NCBI GenBank assembly: GCA_021234155.1
Contig: JAJEKV010000025.1
Location: 6,183,310 to 6,247,309, forward strand
DNA length: 64,000 nucleotides
DNA from: Isoetes taiwanensis
Lineage: Eukaryota; Streptophyta; Lycopodiopsida; Isoetales; Isoetaceae
Direction: 5' to 3'
The translations under genes and the position numbers were made by a program. The notes beneath the pieces were generated by a model. The model saw nothing but the letters and a program-made list of their open reading frames with translations, was not told where the DNA came from and did no database searches. Numbering within the stretch: position 1 is the first letter of the stretch; the number at the start of each line of letters is the position of its first letter. Of the stretch, positions 11,801 to 22,030 are shown piece by piece.

Positions 11801-13999
11801 TAAGACGAGGATGACACAGGTACTTGTGTGATTTTAGGGAATGGATCTGTATAAACTCAAATGAGAGCATCCCATTGAGGCGGGGGCTCTAATTACTTTT
11901 GTTGGGTTTATATAGATTGTCACTCAGCTCAAGGAACAGGGCCTCAATTCAGAAGTCTATTACAACAACAAGGATAGCCGGAAATTCATCAACATTGTCC
12001 CAACCAGCGCAATTACGTATGCCACTGATATGCACTACCATCCTTCTACTTTTACTTGTCCATACTAATATGCCGAATGCTTGCAGTGGAGAAGGTGTGC
12101 CAGACCTTTTGATTCTTTTGGTGCAGCTGACACAGAAAAGGATGGAGGATAAACTTATGTATATCAGTGAAGTGCAGGTGAGTGTATTTTGGAGACGGCC
12201 ATTAGTGAAATAATTTTCATGTGGGAGACATGTAACTAAATTCTTAGCTTTAAGTGAATAATCTGTATAATTAACATTGCAAACCATTTATGAACTTATG
12301 AAGATTGTGCCTTTATTGCCAAGTAAGTTCTGTAGAATAACTTAAAACATGTGCCCAAGGTAATTCGTGTTCTAGTACAATGTACAGTGGTTTACTCCTC
12401 TGTTTCAAATGTGACAGTGCACTGTGCTGGAAGTGAAGGTGGTTGAGGGCTTGGGAACCACTATTGATGTCATACTGATCAATGGTGTGCTTCATGAAGG
12501 TGATCAGATTGTAGTTTGCGGTATGCAGGTAAGCCATTAGGTATTTCGGATGCAAAATATTGTGTGAATTAGCTATCTTATGCTGCCACCTCTTGCAGGG
12601 TGCCATTGTGACTACAATCAGGTCACTCTTGACACCGCATCCAATGAAGGAGTTACGAGTGAAGGTATTAGAGATAACATGTCTGTTTATGCATCTTGAC
12701 AATGTGATGTGTATGCTCTGAGCATTAGCCAATTAGGTACATGTCATGAACTTATTGTTTTTGGTGTAGGGATCTTATCAACATCATAAGGAGCTTAAAG
12801 CTGCTCAAGGAATAAAAATTACTGCACAGGTATGTTGGAAAGTTTTGCAAATCTATCCTTGTTTTGTTTTTTCACATAATTAGCCTTTCAGGGGCTTGAA
12901 CATGCGGTGGCTGGAACCCAGTTGTATGTTGTTGGGCCAGATGATGATTTAGAGGACATAAAGAAGGAGGCCATGCAGGACATGAAGAATGTCATGAACC
13001 GTGTTGATAGAAGTGGCGAGGGTGTATATGTGCAAGCGTCGACACTAGGGTCTTTGGAGGCCCTGCTCGAGTTTTTGAAGAGTGTCAAAATCCCAGTTAG
13101 TGGAATTGGTATTGGTCCGGTGCATAAGAAAGATATTGTTCGAGCAAGTGTGATGTTGGAGAAGAAAAAAGAATATGCTACAATTTTGGCATTTGATGTT
13201 AAAGTGACTCCTGAAGCAAAGGAACTTGCTGAGGAAACGGGTGTGAAAATATTTATGGCTGATATTATCTATCATCTATTTGATCAGTTTACAGCTTATA
13301 TGAATAATATAAAGGAAGAAAAACGGAAGGATGCATCAGAAGAAGCAGTTTTCCCTTGTGTCTTGAAGATTTTCCCTCAATATGTTTTTAACAAGAAAGA
13401 TCCTATAGTTCTAGGTGTTGAAGTGCTAGAAGGCATTCTTAAGGTATTATATATTTCTATCCTAAATGCTTTCATAGCTTTCTGCCACTTAATGTTAGTA
13501 ATGCTGTGGATGTGCAGATTGGCACACCAATTTGTGTTCCATCTCGAGATAATATTGATATAGGCAAGATTCAGTCTATAGAAATGAACCATAAGGTGGT
13601 GGATGTGGCCAAGAAAGGTCAGGAAGCAGCAATCAAGGTAAGGCATGGCAAGTTTCATCATCTCTAGCTTTTCAGTTTGTTTTGTAATCAATGGGCGCAT
13701 CCTTATTCAGATAGTGGGAACAAACCCGGAGGAGTCGCAAAAAATGTATGGTCGGCATTTTGAGCATGAAGATGAACTTGTTAGTCATATCACTCGAAGG
13801 TCTATAGATCTATTGAAGGAGAACTACAGGGTAAAAAAGATTTAGTTATGTAGTTATGTTTCTTTCTCAGATTCACAGAATAAATCTATATATCTTTAGA
13901 TTTTTAATGCGCTCATTTTTTTTCTTTTCGAAGGATGATCTTACTGCAGAAGAGTGGAGGTTGGTGGTTAAACTGAAGAAGCTCTTTGAAATACAATAG
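8837..13999 (+). CDS. eIF5B: Eukaryotic translation initiation factor 5B (IF2-like GTPase), 11 coding exons
   Basis: Cytosolic GTPase that joins the 60S subunit to the 48S complex with initiator tRNA. Exons read from sequence: 8837-11632, 11712-11819, 11916-12016, 12087-12177, 12418-12528, 12599-12664, 12770-12829, 12892-13443, 13518-13637, 13711-13830 and 13934-13999. All introns are GT-AG and short (about 70-240 nt), and the frame is kept through to TAG (about 1396 codons). Residues 1-480 alternate acidic stretches with eight basic KKKGKKGKK-type modules. Residues 504-601 are a charged helical or coiled-coil segment. An acidic patch lies near 676-692. GTPase motifs are intact: G1 GHVDTGKT (812-819), G2 GGIT (836-839), G3 DTPGH (877-881), G4 NKVD (931-934, split by intron 1) and G5 TSA (998-1000). 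The later exons cover the domain II to IV region and the conserved C-terminal tail. The length fits plant eIF5B. The ATG at 8837 opens the frame just after the leader intron. A frame reading on past 11632 is intron read-through. Confidence 0.95.
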
Positions 14000-14480
14000 G
14001 CGCTTTTGGTTTGTGCTTGCTGCTTGCATTAGGAGCTGGTTACGCTCGGTAATTATGAGGGCTATTGTATATTTAAGGCAGGTATTAATGATCATCGGGC
14101 ATGTCTTTTATTTTCATTGTAAACTAATACTCCGTAAATGCAGGTGCACTATTGCAGCTGTTTACTATCATCAAAGCATTGACGCACTTGGTTCTATCAG
14201 AACGTAACAACGGTTTTGCATGAAAATCCTTCCTTAATCTACCAGCTCCGATTTGTTAAGAATGGCTAGTTTTGTAAAATTTGAGCGGGATCTCCATTGT
14301 GCCTTAATGCGAAACTATGATTTTGGACAAATGATGGGACCCCCCAGGAGGCTAGATATCAAGTAACATACATAATGAATAAGCAATTTGCTTGCAGTCA
14401 ACATGATGTTTGTACATGGAGTTTCCGAGCCATGTAGTTTTGCAGCATATATTAATAAGATATGTACACTATTTGCCCAA
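14000..14480 (+). other. eIF5B 3' UTR and downstream region
   Basis: The sequence after the stop is AT-rich and noncoding. AATAAG words at about 14378 and 14454 and several TTTGTAA-like signals could direct polyadenylation. A GTATTA and AAATGCAG pair (about 14082-14142) could in principle be a small 3' UTR intron, but nothing confirms it. Confidence 0.4.
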
Positions 14481-14841
14481 GATTAAAGGGAACAACTATT
14501 AATTTTCCGTGTAAATAAGTTAACGAATACATTGTCGAAATGTACAGGGAAATCTCTTTCCATAAGTTCTTTAGGACCTGAAAATTCTACATTTCTTCAG
14601 GAAGGCTCCGTTTTAGGTGTTAAGTGTCAGCCACACAATGTGATATAGATGGTTGAAGTCTTAAGTAGGCTCCAAATTTAGTCGTGTACTTATGTTGTTA
14701 ACTAGCAAGCATAATTAGCAAGCATAATGTAGTATAGAGGTTGCAGCTTAGAAACTCTTAAACTTCTTTAGTTGTCACCAATGTAGATCTCTACTAGTCT
14801 TAACTTTTCTTGCTAGATTATCTTCTATATGTATCCTATTT
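14480..14841. other. Intergenic sequence, nothing recognised
   Basis: AT-rich, with no frame, repeat or signal that I can name. It contains a short direct repeat of AGCAAGCATAAT at 14703-14730. Confidence 0.4.
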
Positions 14842-14955
14842 CAACCTCTGACCTTGATTCGCTTTTGGTCTAACACACACTTGATGAATTGGTCGTTTGC
14901 TGAATATTTGGATAAGTTTGTCCAGATTTTTCTAGATGACATTCTTATAAACTCA
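14842..14955 (+). pseudogene. Scrap of Ty3/gypsy reverse transcriptase
   Basis: One frame reads AEYLDKFVQIFLDDILINS, which matches the RT palm region of plant Ty3/gypsy polyproteins (usual form YLDKFV-VFLDDILIYS). The FLDD catalytic motif is intact. Upstream, QPLTLIRFWSNTHLMN is a worn form of the preceding conserved block. Nothing else of the polyprotein can be followed on either side, so only about 40 codons survive. It lies about 850 bp downstream of eIF5B. Confidence 0.65.
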
Positions 14956-15360
14956 TGCATGTCCGTGGCATCTATGACAAGTGTTGGAAGTGTTGTAGAA
15001 ACAAGAAGTTTGATGGAAAAAATATTCAAATGTGAAGTTTGAAGAGTGAAGTAAATGTAAAAAAGATCAAGGAATTATTACTTGCTTTACAAATAGTGTC
15101 TTTTGTCATCTGAAGTTCGCATACTTCTTTATGTAGCATTGCTTTGAGCTAGTAGTGTCGCTTGAAGTAATTTATTATTGCAATCATGGTTACCTTCTTA
15201 TATTTAATTATATCGTAAGTCCATTGTGAATGAAGCTTTAGATCAGATGGTTGAGGATTTGAGCAACCGACCGTGTCTTCAAATAAAATGCGTGCATGTC
15301 TTCAACCAAAATTTCATCTTGACCATTGCTTCAATACGATTCACTCAAGTTGACACTCAA
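14956..15360. other. Intergenic sequence, nothing recognised
   Basis: AT-rich flank leading into the homopurine block. No coding or repeat signature can be supported. Confidence 0.4.
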
Positions 15361-15423
15361 AGGGTGAAAGGGGAAGAAAAAAGGAAAAAAAGAGGGGGAA
15401 ACTGAGAAAAGGAAAAGGGAAGG

Positions 15424-15496
15424 AATAGAATAATCAGCTTTCTTTAACGCCCACGAGACCAATAGGTCAGCGGGACCCATACAATGTATTGGGCAT
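15424..15496 (-). mobile_element. 5'-truncated LINE 3' end with CTATT tail
   Basis: Read on the - strand, the sequence gives CCCATACAATG-like and GGTCTCGTGGGCGTTAAAG words ending in ATTATTCTATTC. The same words (GGACCCATACAATG, GAGACCAATAGG, TTAACG on +) occur in the insertions at 31000 and 31510 and, diverged, at the 3' ends of the LINE copies at 28010 and 36633. It is best read as a very short 5'-truncated member of that LINE family. Confidence 0.6.
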
Positions 15497-16150
15497 CAAA
15501 AAAAAAAAAAAAAAAAAAAGAAAGAGAAGAAAAGAAAGAAAATGGCAGAAGGAAAGGGAGAAAGAGAAGAAAGGGAAAAGAGAAAGGGAAGGAGAAAAGG
15601 GAAGGTAAAAAAAAAACGGATGGTTGAAACCCACTCAATCAGAAAGTCAAAAAGGGAAATCGGAAAAAAAGGAAAAAGGGGAAGGGAAAAGGGGAAGAGG
15701 GGGAAAAAAAAAGGTAAAGGAAAAAAAGGGAAGAAAAAAATAAAAAAGGGAAAAAAGGAAGAAAGGAAGAAAGAAAAAAAGGGAAAAAGAGAAATGAAAA
15801 AAGGAAAAAAGGAAAGCCAAAAAAGGGAGAAAAGGTAAAAATGGAACAAAAGAAAAGTGGAAAAAGGAAAAATATAACGCGAAAAAAAAGGAAAAAGGGA
15901 AAAAAAAATAAAAAGAAAAAAGGAAAAAGAAAAGGAACAAAGCTAAAGAAAAAAGTAAAAAAAGAAAAAAAAGAAAGAAAAAAAGGAAAAGAAGGGAAAA
16001 AAGAAGAAAGAAAACAAAGGAAAAAAGAAAAAGAGAAAAGGAAAAAAGAAAAAAAGTAGAAGCAAAAAAGGGAGAAAAAGATCAAATGGAAACACGAAAA
16101 GGTGGAAAAGTGAAAAAGAAAAAACGTGAAGGGGAAAAAAAAAGAAAAAG
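15497..16150. repeat. Long homopurine (A/G) low-complexity tract
   Basis: More than 600 bp is almost pure purine on the + strand, made of A runs broken by G, GG and GGG. A few short pyrimidine-containing breaks occur, notably around 15619-15650. All long frames on both strands here (Lys/Glu/Arg-rich on +, Phe/Ser/Leu-rich on -) are composition artefacts. Such tracts can form triplex or slipped DNA. A second block (16490-16730) continues it beyond the composite SINE, so the tract was probably continuous before that insertion. Confidence 0.85.
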
Positions 16151-16291
16151 ATAGATAGTTGTTTTAACGTCACGCCACTAGGTCCAATTGGACATGTGAC
16201 CACACCACACTACATTGCTCGGTTGGGCCTTGCCTCCAACCATTTTACATTGCATCCGTGGGATTTGGCGCCCAACAGTTCAAAGTGTGCT

Positions 16292-16360
16292 TTTAGGCTG
16301 GCTCGAACTCGAGAGCCGTAGTTGCTAGAACTACTATATTACCACTAGACCAAACACCCA
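16292..16360 (-). other. tRNA-derived module of the composite SINE
   Basis: The - strand contains TTTGGTCTAGTGGTAATA, then TTCTAGCAACTACGGCTCTC, then GAGTTCGAGCC. Box A matches the consensus TRGYNNARNGG and box B matches GGTTCGANNCC closely, about 38 nt apart as in a tRNA. The D-arm wording (GTGGTCTAGTGGTA) is closest to tRNA-Gly from memory, with tRNA-Glu or Asp as alternatives. No intact acceptor stem is visible, so it is not a functional tRNA. Confidence 0.7.
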
Positions 16361-16376
16361 GATGCAAAGTGTAGTA

Positions 16377-16489
16377 GTTGGGTGGAGCACCGCGACTTCT
16401 TGGGAGGTCACCCATCCTAGTACTATTCCGACCCAAGCACGCTTAACTTTAGAGTTCTAATGGGATCCAGTGTGGTAGCGTTGCACCAC
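16377..16489 (-). rRNA. 5S rRNA-derived sequence (SINE head, not a functional 5S gene)
   Basis: The - strand reads CTGGATCCCATTAGAACTC, then AAGTTAAGCGTGCTTGGG, then AGTACTAGGATGGGTGACC, then CCCAAGAAGTCGCGGTGC. These follow plant 5S rRNA in order and spacing, and include the internal control region (box A, intermediate element and box C). About 8 nt is missing near the 5' end relative to a plant 5S gene, and there are several substitutions. With no tandem array and a tRNA-like module directly downstream, this is a retroposed derivative rather than a ribosomal RNA locus. Confidence 0.8.
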
Positions 16490-16732
16490 AAAAGAAAAAG
16501 AAAAAGGAAAAAAGGAGAAAAAGGTAAAAAGAAAAAGAAGAAAAAAAGAAATAAAAGAGAAAAGTAAAAAAGAAACAAAGGGAAAGTGAAAAAAGAAAAT
16601 GAAGAAAGGTAAAGGGAAAGAAAAAGGAAAAAAGGAAAATGTAAAAAGGAAAAGGAAAAAATGGGAAAAAGGATAAAGGACAAAAAAGGAAAGAAGGAAA
16701 AAATGTAAATGCAAAAAGAAAAAAAGGGAACA
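16490..16732. repeat. Homopurine tract, second block
   Basis: The same A-rich and GGAAAA purine texture as 15497-16150 continues on the other side of the composite SINE. Reading frames in it are artefacts of composition. Confidence 0.85.
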
Positions 16733-17251
16733 GTCTAGTACTTCGTGGATATGACGCTAGTTGCCCTTATTGAAGGCGTCTGCAACATCATATATAGGTC
16801 GTGCATTTCCCTGATTTCGAACTTGAAGCCGCCATAGCCGAAGCTTATGCCATATGGAGTTTGAAGATGCCATAGCCAGAGCGAAGCAAGAAAGAACCGC
16901 GACGGGGTTATGGTGGCACCAGTTAATGTTACTCAAAAGGAACAAATTATAAAATTACGAGGAATTTCATCCTACCAGTGGTTCAAACGTAACAACCAAG
17001 GGGGCACCACCCCATGGAACCTATCAAAATCATACGCATGAACAAGGAGGAGTGATTTTTACCCTTTTTAATATGTATACTAGGGGTCATGGGATTTTTG
17101 GATGGCATTTTAGTTAAAAAACCTTATGAAAAGGGGTCACATTTGCCTATCAAAGACACACATAATGAAGTTTTATGACTAATCCCATGAATGCAGATGC
17201 CATGTCCATTATAAAGAAGGTGGATCCTTCGGGTAATAACATGAAGATGAA
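16733..17251. other. Intergenic sequence, nothing recognised
   Basis: Mixed-composition sequence with no supported frame. It ends at the (AATAG)n tract. Confidence 0.4.
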
Positions 17252-17301
17252 AATAGAATAGAATAGAATAGAATAGAATAGAATAGAATAGAATAGAATA
17301 A
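17252..17301. repeat. (AATAG)n pentanucleotide tract, possible LINE tail
   Basis: About ten copies of AATAG. On the - strand this is (CTATT)n and it sits at the downstream edge of the antisense LINE relics that follow, where a non-LTR element's 3' tail would be. The same pentamer ends the LINE-tail insertions at 31000 and 31510. That it is the tail of the 17.3-22 kb element is inference, because the adjacent 3' sequence differs from the other family. Confidence 0.7.
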
Positions 17302-20300
17302 TGAAATTATTGTCCCTTGTGCCCCTCGTGCCCTCGGACTTTATGTAGCATGGGCGAAGCTCCCTAAAGGGCTTACTAGCACATCACGCTGATTTATTGT
17401 AGCTTTTTCTCAAGACTTCCTTAGTTTCTATTAGTACCGCACCCCGCTTGAATCGGCATCATGGCCGCATCGATGGTGCATCATATCAATCAGCCTTTTA
17501 TCGAAGCATTTTCGTGTACGCCTATGAATCAGCTTCCCTGCGGCGTTCATATTACAAGCCCTCTTTCTTTGTGTACTTCTGCTCCACCCTACTGGATTGC
17601 ATCCGTGACTTCATTGTTTCCGCCTACTATCGTGGTGTAAAATCGCTGGATCCCCATCTTTATATTTTGTACTTGTTTACATGTCTCCGTGATATTGGGC
17701 ACTCATTAAGCATGTGATTCTATCCTCCACTTTCCCAAAGGTCACGCATTCTACAAATCCGGCCTCCTTTTCTATTTTCCCCATCTCATTTTCAATTCTA
17801 GATCGCGGGTTCCCATCCTAAATCTCTCGCCAAGATGTCTCTCCCGGACTTTCTAGCATTATCTCGCATATCCTGTCCCATCTCATTGCTCGATTGAATA
17901 ATCGCTGGGCGAGCCAAAGTGTCTTTGGTCCAGAGGTTTCTCGGCAGCCATGCTCTTGTAGCCTTATCTCAGCTTCCACTCTCCATTCCACTTCCCTTCG
18001 CTTACCAGGATCACTCAAAGTTCATTCCTACTGGGTCCACCTCGCCACATCCTTAAACCATCCACGCTTCATGAGTATGTGTGGATTTTGGCCGACTCGA
18101 CGATTGGCAATACTTGGATGCCTTCCTTGGTGACACCTCAAGGTTCCTTTATTAGGTATCCGATAGTCTTCTCTCCCATGCTCTCACCTCCATTGGTTTC
18201 TATCCTGCCTCGGTATCATGATCAGTAGTGGTGTGTTCGTCAAGACCTTAAATTCCTTGTTATTGTCCGAGGATCCCTTCATGTTTATCCCATTTATCCA
18301 CAAACCCGTCCCCATGCTTCAAATCATATAATTGCGCTGCCGCTGACCATCGCACTAAACAAGTAACATTTGATCTCCCAATCAATTATTCTCATGCATT
18401 ACGTAGTACCCTCATATTGAAGTAGTTCCCAATGGCTGGATTGAAACCTCGTGATCTGCCCTTTATCCCATTTCCGCACAGTCAGATGCCAAACCCTAAG
18501 TACATGTATTCGTTGATTCTTATATTTCTATCCCCATGTACCGAAGTTGTCCGTGGTTCCGTCTTCTAAGGACCGAAAATGACTATCTTGGTTTTATGTA
18601 GGCTTCTATCGTTAACCTTGTTCTTCACCGCAGCCTTTTTAGTATCTTCTGCATTATGTGCATTTCTTTATTTTTGTGGCCATCATCTCGTGATCATGAG
18701 CATACAATATAATGGGTACCGCTTCCTAATGTTGGGCTGGGCGTAATTCTTGTTGTTCGCTTTATGTAACCTTTGTAATGCATCTATGTATATTCAATAA
18801 TGCCTGAGATAGGGGACATCCTCGCTTGGATCAGATCACGCTTTATTGCCCGTCTCTTCCCGTCGCATCTTATGTGATATTAATCGTGGGTATAGTTCTG
18901 CAATTGCTCCTATCATGTCGCTTGGTGCTCCTCTGATATCTATTTCTCGGCTTCTTGCGTGAGCCTTCCTGACCGTGGTCGAATGCCTTTCTAAAGTCTA
19001 CAGCAGCATACTATTTTCTTTCCCCGAAAGCTCGTCATTTCTATTAATATCCAAGGGTTACTAGATGGTCCGTATCGAGTAGTTCCTACCAAGCTCGCCT
19101 TCGTCTCTTGTGTTTCGGTAGTTTCCATTTCATCGCTTCAATTCTCATCGGTCTCAACTTTTCCAAACCATTTTGCAAAGATTGAGCTCACCATTATTGT
19201 CCTATAGTTTGTTCTTGTCCGCCTCTTCAGGTAGAGAGGTATGGACCCTCGCTTGTATGCCTTCCACCGTCTGAGTCCCGTGATGTATTATACCATTAAA
19301 ATGCCGTTGACCTGTTTTCCTATTGCCGTGATTTCCGCCATTAATTCTTTAGTAATTCCGTGTCAATCCATAGAGGCCCAGGGACTTACACTCGCCATCT
19401 TGTTTAGCGCTTAACATTACTTCCTCAGAGGCCAAGCACGGCTTATCCATATCCTCGCAAAGGTTGTATTGGCATTTCATGGATGCTCCCGGCCCCGCAT
19501 AGTTTCTCGTATTTCTCCCATCCGGGTTGCTCCAATGATGTCCCTCGCATGTTCTCGCTTCCTATTCCCATCTCCCTTCTTCTTGAATCCTTTTCCTTTA
19601 AATTTCACTTACCAGTTTTCTTAATTTAGCCGTGACCTCATCGATGTTGTGCCAAGTTTCTCGCTTTGACTTCAATGCCGCTCTTTCTCGGACCGACAGG
19701 TTCCTACCCATATGCGATTTGACTCTTCTTTTGTTCCCTACATTCCTCATCGCACTACAATGGAGGCCTTAAAAGCATTGCTCTTTCCGGGTCTCTTTCG
19801 CTTTTCCAAATACTTCATACCTTTAACCATGATGTCATTGAGCATGTTATCGTTTCCTCATCTCAGCTTTATGCTCTCCCATCCATACATTTTCCATTTC
19901 GCCTCGGACGATTATTGTCCGAATGTATCCTCGCGATAATGTATCCCGAATCAGATTTCTATCTTCACCTCCTCTCTTTATCCTTTTCCGTGGTGTTATT
20001 CCACTTGCGCCGACTCAGCCTTTTAGTGTTAACTGGGGAGTAGGTCCTGCGGACTTTCTTCTCCTCAACATTCTAGTAGCACAATAAATCCTCGCGACGA
20101 TTTCCACCGCTGGTCATTCATAATTACATAATCCACTATGCTTTCTTTCCCCCGTGTATTTTGACTCGCGGAAATTCCCCGATCTTCCCATTTTTGTAAT
20201 CTTTTTATTAGTTATGATGACTCCCCGCCGCCATGCATACTTCGAAAGCAAGACCACCTTTGCATTAATTGCCCCGCTCTTTCCTCGTAGATTCCTTTCC

Positions 20301-22030
20301 ATTCCCAGATTCTCAAGCAAGATGTGTCCATTGACCACTTGTTTCCATCCATGCTTGTGTTTTGTAATTTGTTCATGACCTCGTCGCTCTAGTATATTTA
20401 AACTCTATTAGGATCATTGGCCCTGCTCCTTCCATTTCATCATACCTCCCCAAGTCTAGCAATGTGGCGGTAATATGCTATGATCGTAATTAGGTCTTGT
20501 TTGTTTTGCAATTGGATATTTAGGACAACGATTCTTTATTGATATTCTAATGTAAATACATGCATTGTTTGCTACACTCTCTTCACATACTGTGCCAAGC
20601 CTCAAGGCCTCTTCCTATCTTGTATCCTTATCTTTCCCCAAGATGTGAATACTGTACCTCTTCTCCTCCGCAAGTAACGCCTTTGACGCAAGTATAGTTC
20701 TGTTGTCTCTACCGTATTATTATTATGTCGCATCAGGCTCCCTCGAGCCTCTCTGCCGTCTCCAGTATCCGTACAATTCCGCACTATATTGTCACCGGGC
20801 TTCCCCTTCCTCGCCGAGGTCATCTTTCCGTCTCTCGTGAGGTCCCGCCTCTCTCATACCTATTCTTCTCGGTCGGCCTCTTTGTCTTCGTGGTTGGGTT
20901 GGGGTCCCATGGCTCCAGCTTTCAGTGTTCGGCTCACGGACTTCGCTTTCCGCTTCTTCTCCTCTCAGGCCGGATCCCTTCTATGTTATCGCTGCATGCT
21001 CTCTCCAAACTCGCTTCTCCTCGCCTCCCTGCTGCGATGGGCCATAATGTAGTTTGATATTCTCCTTCTCTCTCCTTCATTGCCTTTGTTAACCCCAGGT
21101 CCCCACACATCTCGCTCTGTGTTAGGGGTCGCTGTTTCTTACTCTCTTAAAAGTGTGTACTTTGCCGCCTCACCCCTGCTTGAATCCCCGGGCTCGACGC
21201 ACTGCCTTGGGCCAATTCCCTCGTAGCTCCTTTTATAAAGCAGTATGACCTTAGAGCCTCCTGCACTTTGATGCCATTTTCTCACCAATCCTATGCGCAA
21301 GATCTCTCTCCTTGCTGCCGTGTCCTGCGTCGCTTATGCCTCTCGATCAGCCTCTCCATTGGCCTCCTCGACCGTTTTGATGATGATGTCTCGCGTTCTT
21401 TTGAAGACTGTCTCTATTTCGGCACACTGACATGTGTCCTCATTAGGTTTCTCTCATAATTTAATGAAATTTAACGCCATGCTTTCTAATTCTATTCTCG
21501 CCTCCTCAAATTCCATGATATGTGGCTTTATTCTATCAAATGATTCCCATGTATCTAACTCAACATTTGATTTTTCTAACTCAACCAACCTCCTCAGATG
21601 ATTTTTAGCTTTTTCTTCTTCAATCTGCCTATCCCACAGCACAGATTCCTCGCTTGTTCTCTCGACCCCTCCTAATCTCACGTCCATGCTGGAGATGGCT
21701 ATTCTGTTACAGTTGGCCGTCGCCGCCAGCTTGTTGAGTGCATCCATGCTTGGGATCCTAGACTCTAGTTGCTTGTTCATTTGGGCCAGAAAATCTCTGA
21801 GGTCCTACTGGCTTACTGGAGCTCTTGCTACATCTGCTCTCTTGAGCTGGCTGCTGCTGGTGTTATCCGCCATCGTCCCTGGTTGCAGTATACCGTAGTG
21901 ACTCTCGACTGAGTTATCGCTATGGAATTCTTCTGGTAAGGTAGAGGTACTCCTTCTGTAAGGTATATATATTCTGTCTTTAAAAACACCGTTAACTTTG
22001 AATTTTGAAATAACCATACTCATTAATTAT
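17302..22030 (-). mobile_element. Decayed non-LTR retrotransposon (LINE), antisense
   Basis: Read on the - strand from 22.0 to 17.3 kb, the order is an ORF1-like segment, endonuclease (EN), reverse transcriptase (RT), then a CTATT tail. EN remnants include VDYVIMND (20113-20136), the conserved block near the EN C-terminus, and a segment with ITIIAYYRHIA further upstream. RT motif A is VDFRKAFD (18978-19001), motif B is KRGCPLS (18808-18827) and motif C is YAHD (18693-18704) in place of YADD. Frameshifts and stops are frequent, so no product is made. The pyrimidine-rich + strand throughout this block is the antisense of purine-rich coding DNA. Exact ends and clade are uncertain. Confidence 0.7.
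21454..22023 (-). pseudogene. ORF1/gag-like charged coiled-coil fragment
   Basis: Two overlapping - strand frames, joined by a frameshift near 21800, give a Glu/Lys/Leu-rich helical protein of about 170 residues. It includes MADNTSSSQLKRADVARAPV, then NKQLESRIPSMDALNKL, then EEEKAKNHLRRLVELEKSN. The composition fits an ORF1p of a LINE or a gag. Its place just upstream of the EN-RT relics favours LINE ORF1. A GGCGCTGAGAGG word at about 22119 (- strand) resembles a primer-binding site, which leaves an LTR-element gag as an alternative. Confidence 0.4.

Larger units (their letters stand above)
16151..16489 (-). mobile_element. Composite 5S rRNA-tRNA SINE
   Basis: On the - strand this 339-bp unit reads: a 5S rRNA-derived head (16489 to about 16377), a linker, a tRNA-like module with box A TGGTCTAGTGG and box B GAGTTCGAGCC (about 16360-16292), a body with GCAATGTA repeats, then GTGGCGTGACGTTAAAAC and a CTATCTAT tail. 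It is flanked by identical 11-bp AAAAGAAAAAG (16140-16150 and 16490-16500), consistent with a target duplication that marks both ends and shows the 5S and tRNA parts moved together. Caution: the flanks are simple purine sequence, so a chance match is possible. Both pol III promoter types appear present. The body recurs at 33724-33855. Known analogues: vertebrate AmnSINE1 has a 5S-tRNA head, and plant Cassandra TRIMs carry 5S in LTRs. Confidence 0.75.

Noticed and set aside
15496-16203. Long Phe/Ser/Leu-rich (-) and Lys/Glu/Arg-rich (+) frames
   Set aside because: They are produced by the homopurine tract. No stop codons arise in such simple sequence, and the text matches no protein family.
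16377-16489. Functional 5S rRNA gene
   Set aside because: It carries a deletion near the 5' end and substitutions, there is no tandem array or T-run terminator, and it joins directly to a tRNA-like SINE module.
16151-16489. Cassandra-type TRIM LTR
   Set aside because: No TG...CA termini, primer-binding site or second LTR could be found. The downstream module is tRNA-like and the end is a CTAT repeat, as in a SINE.
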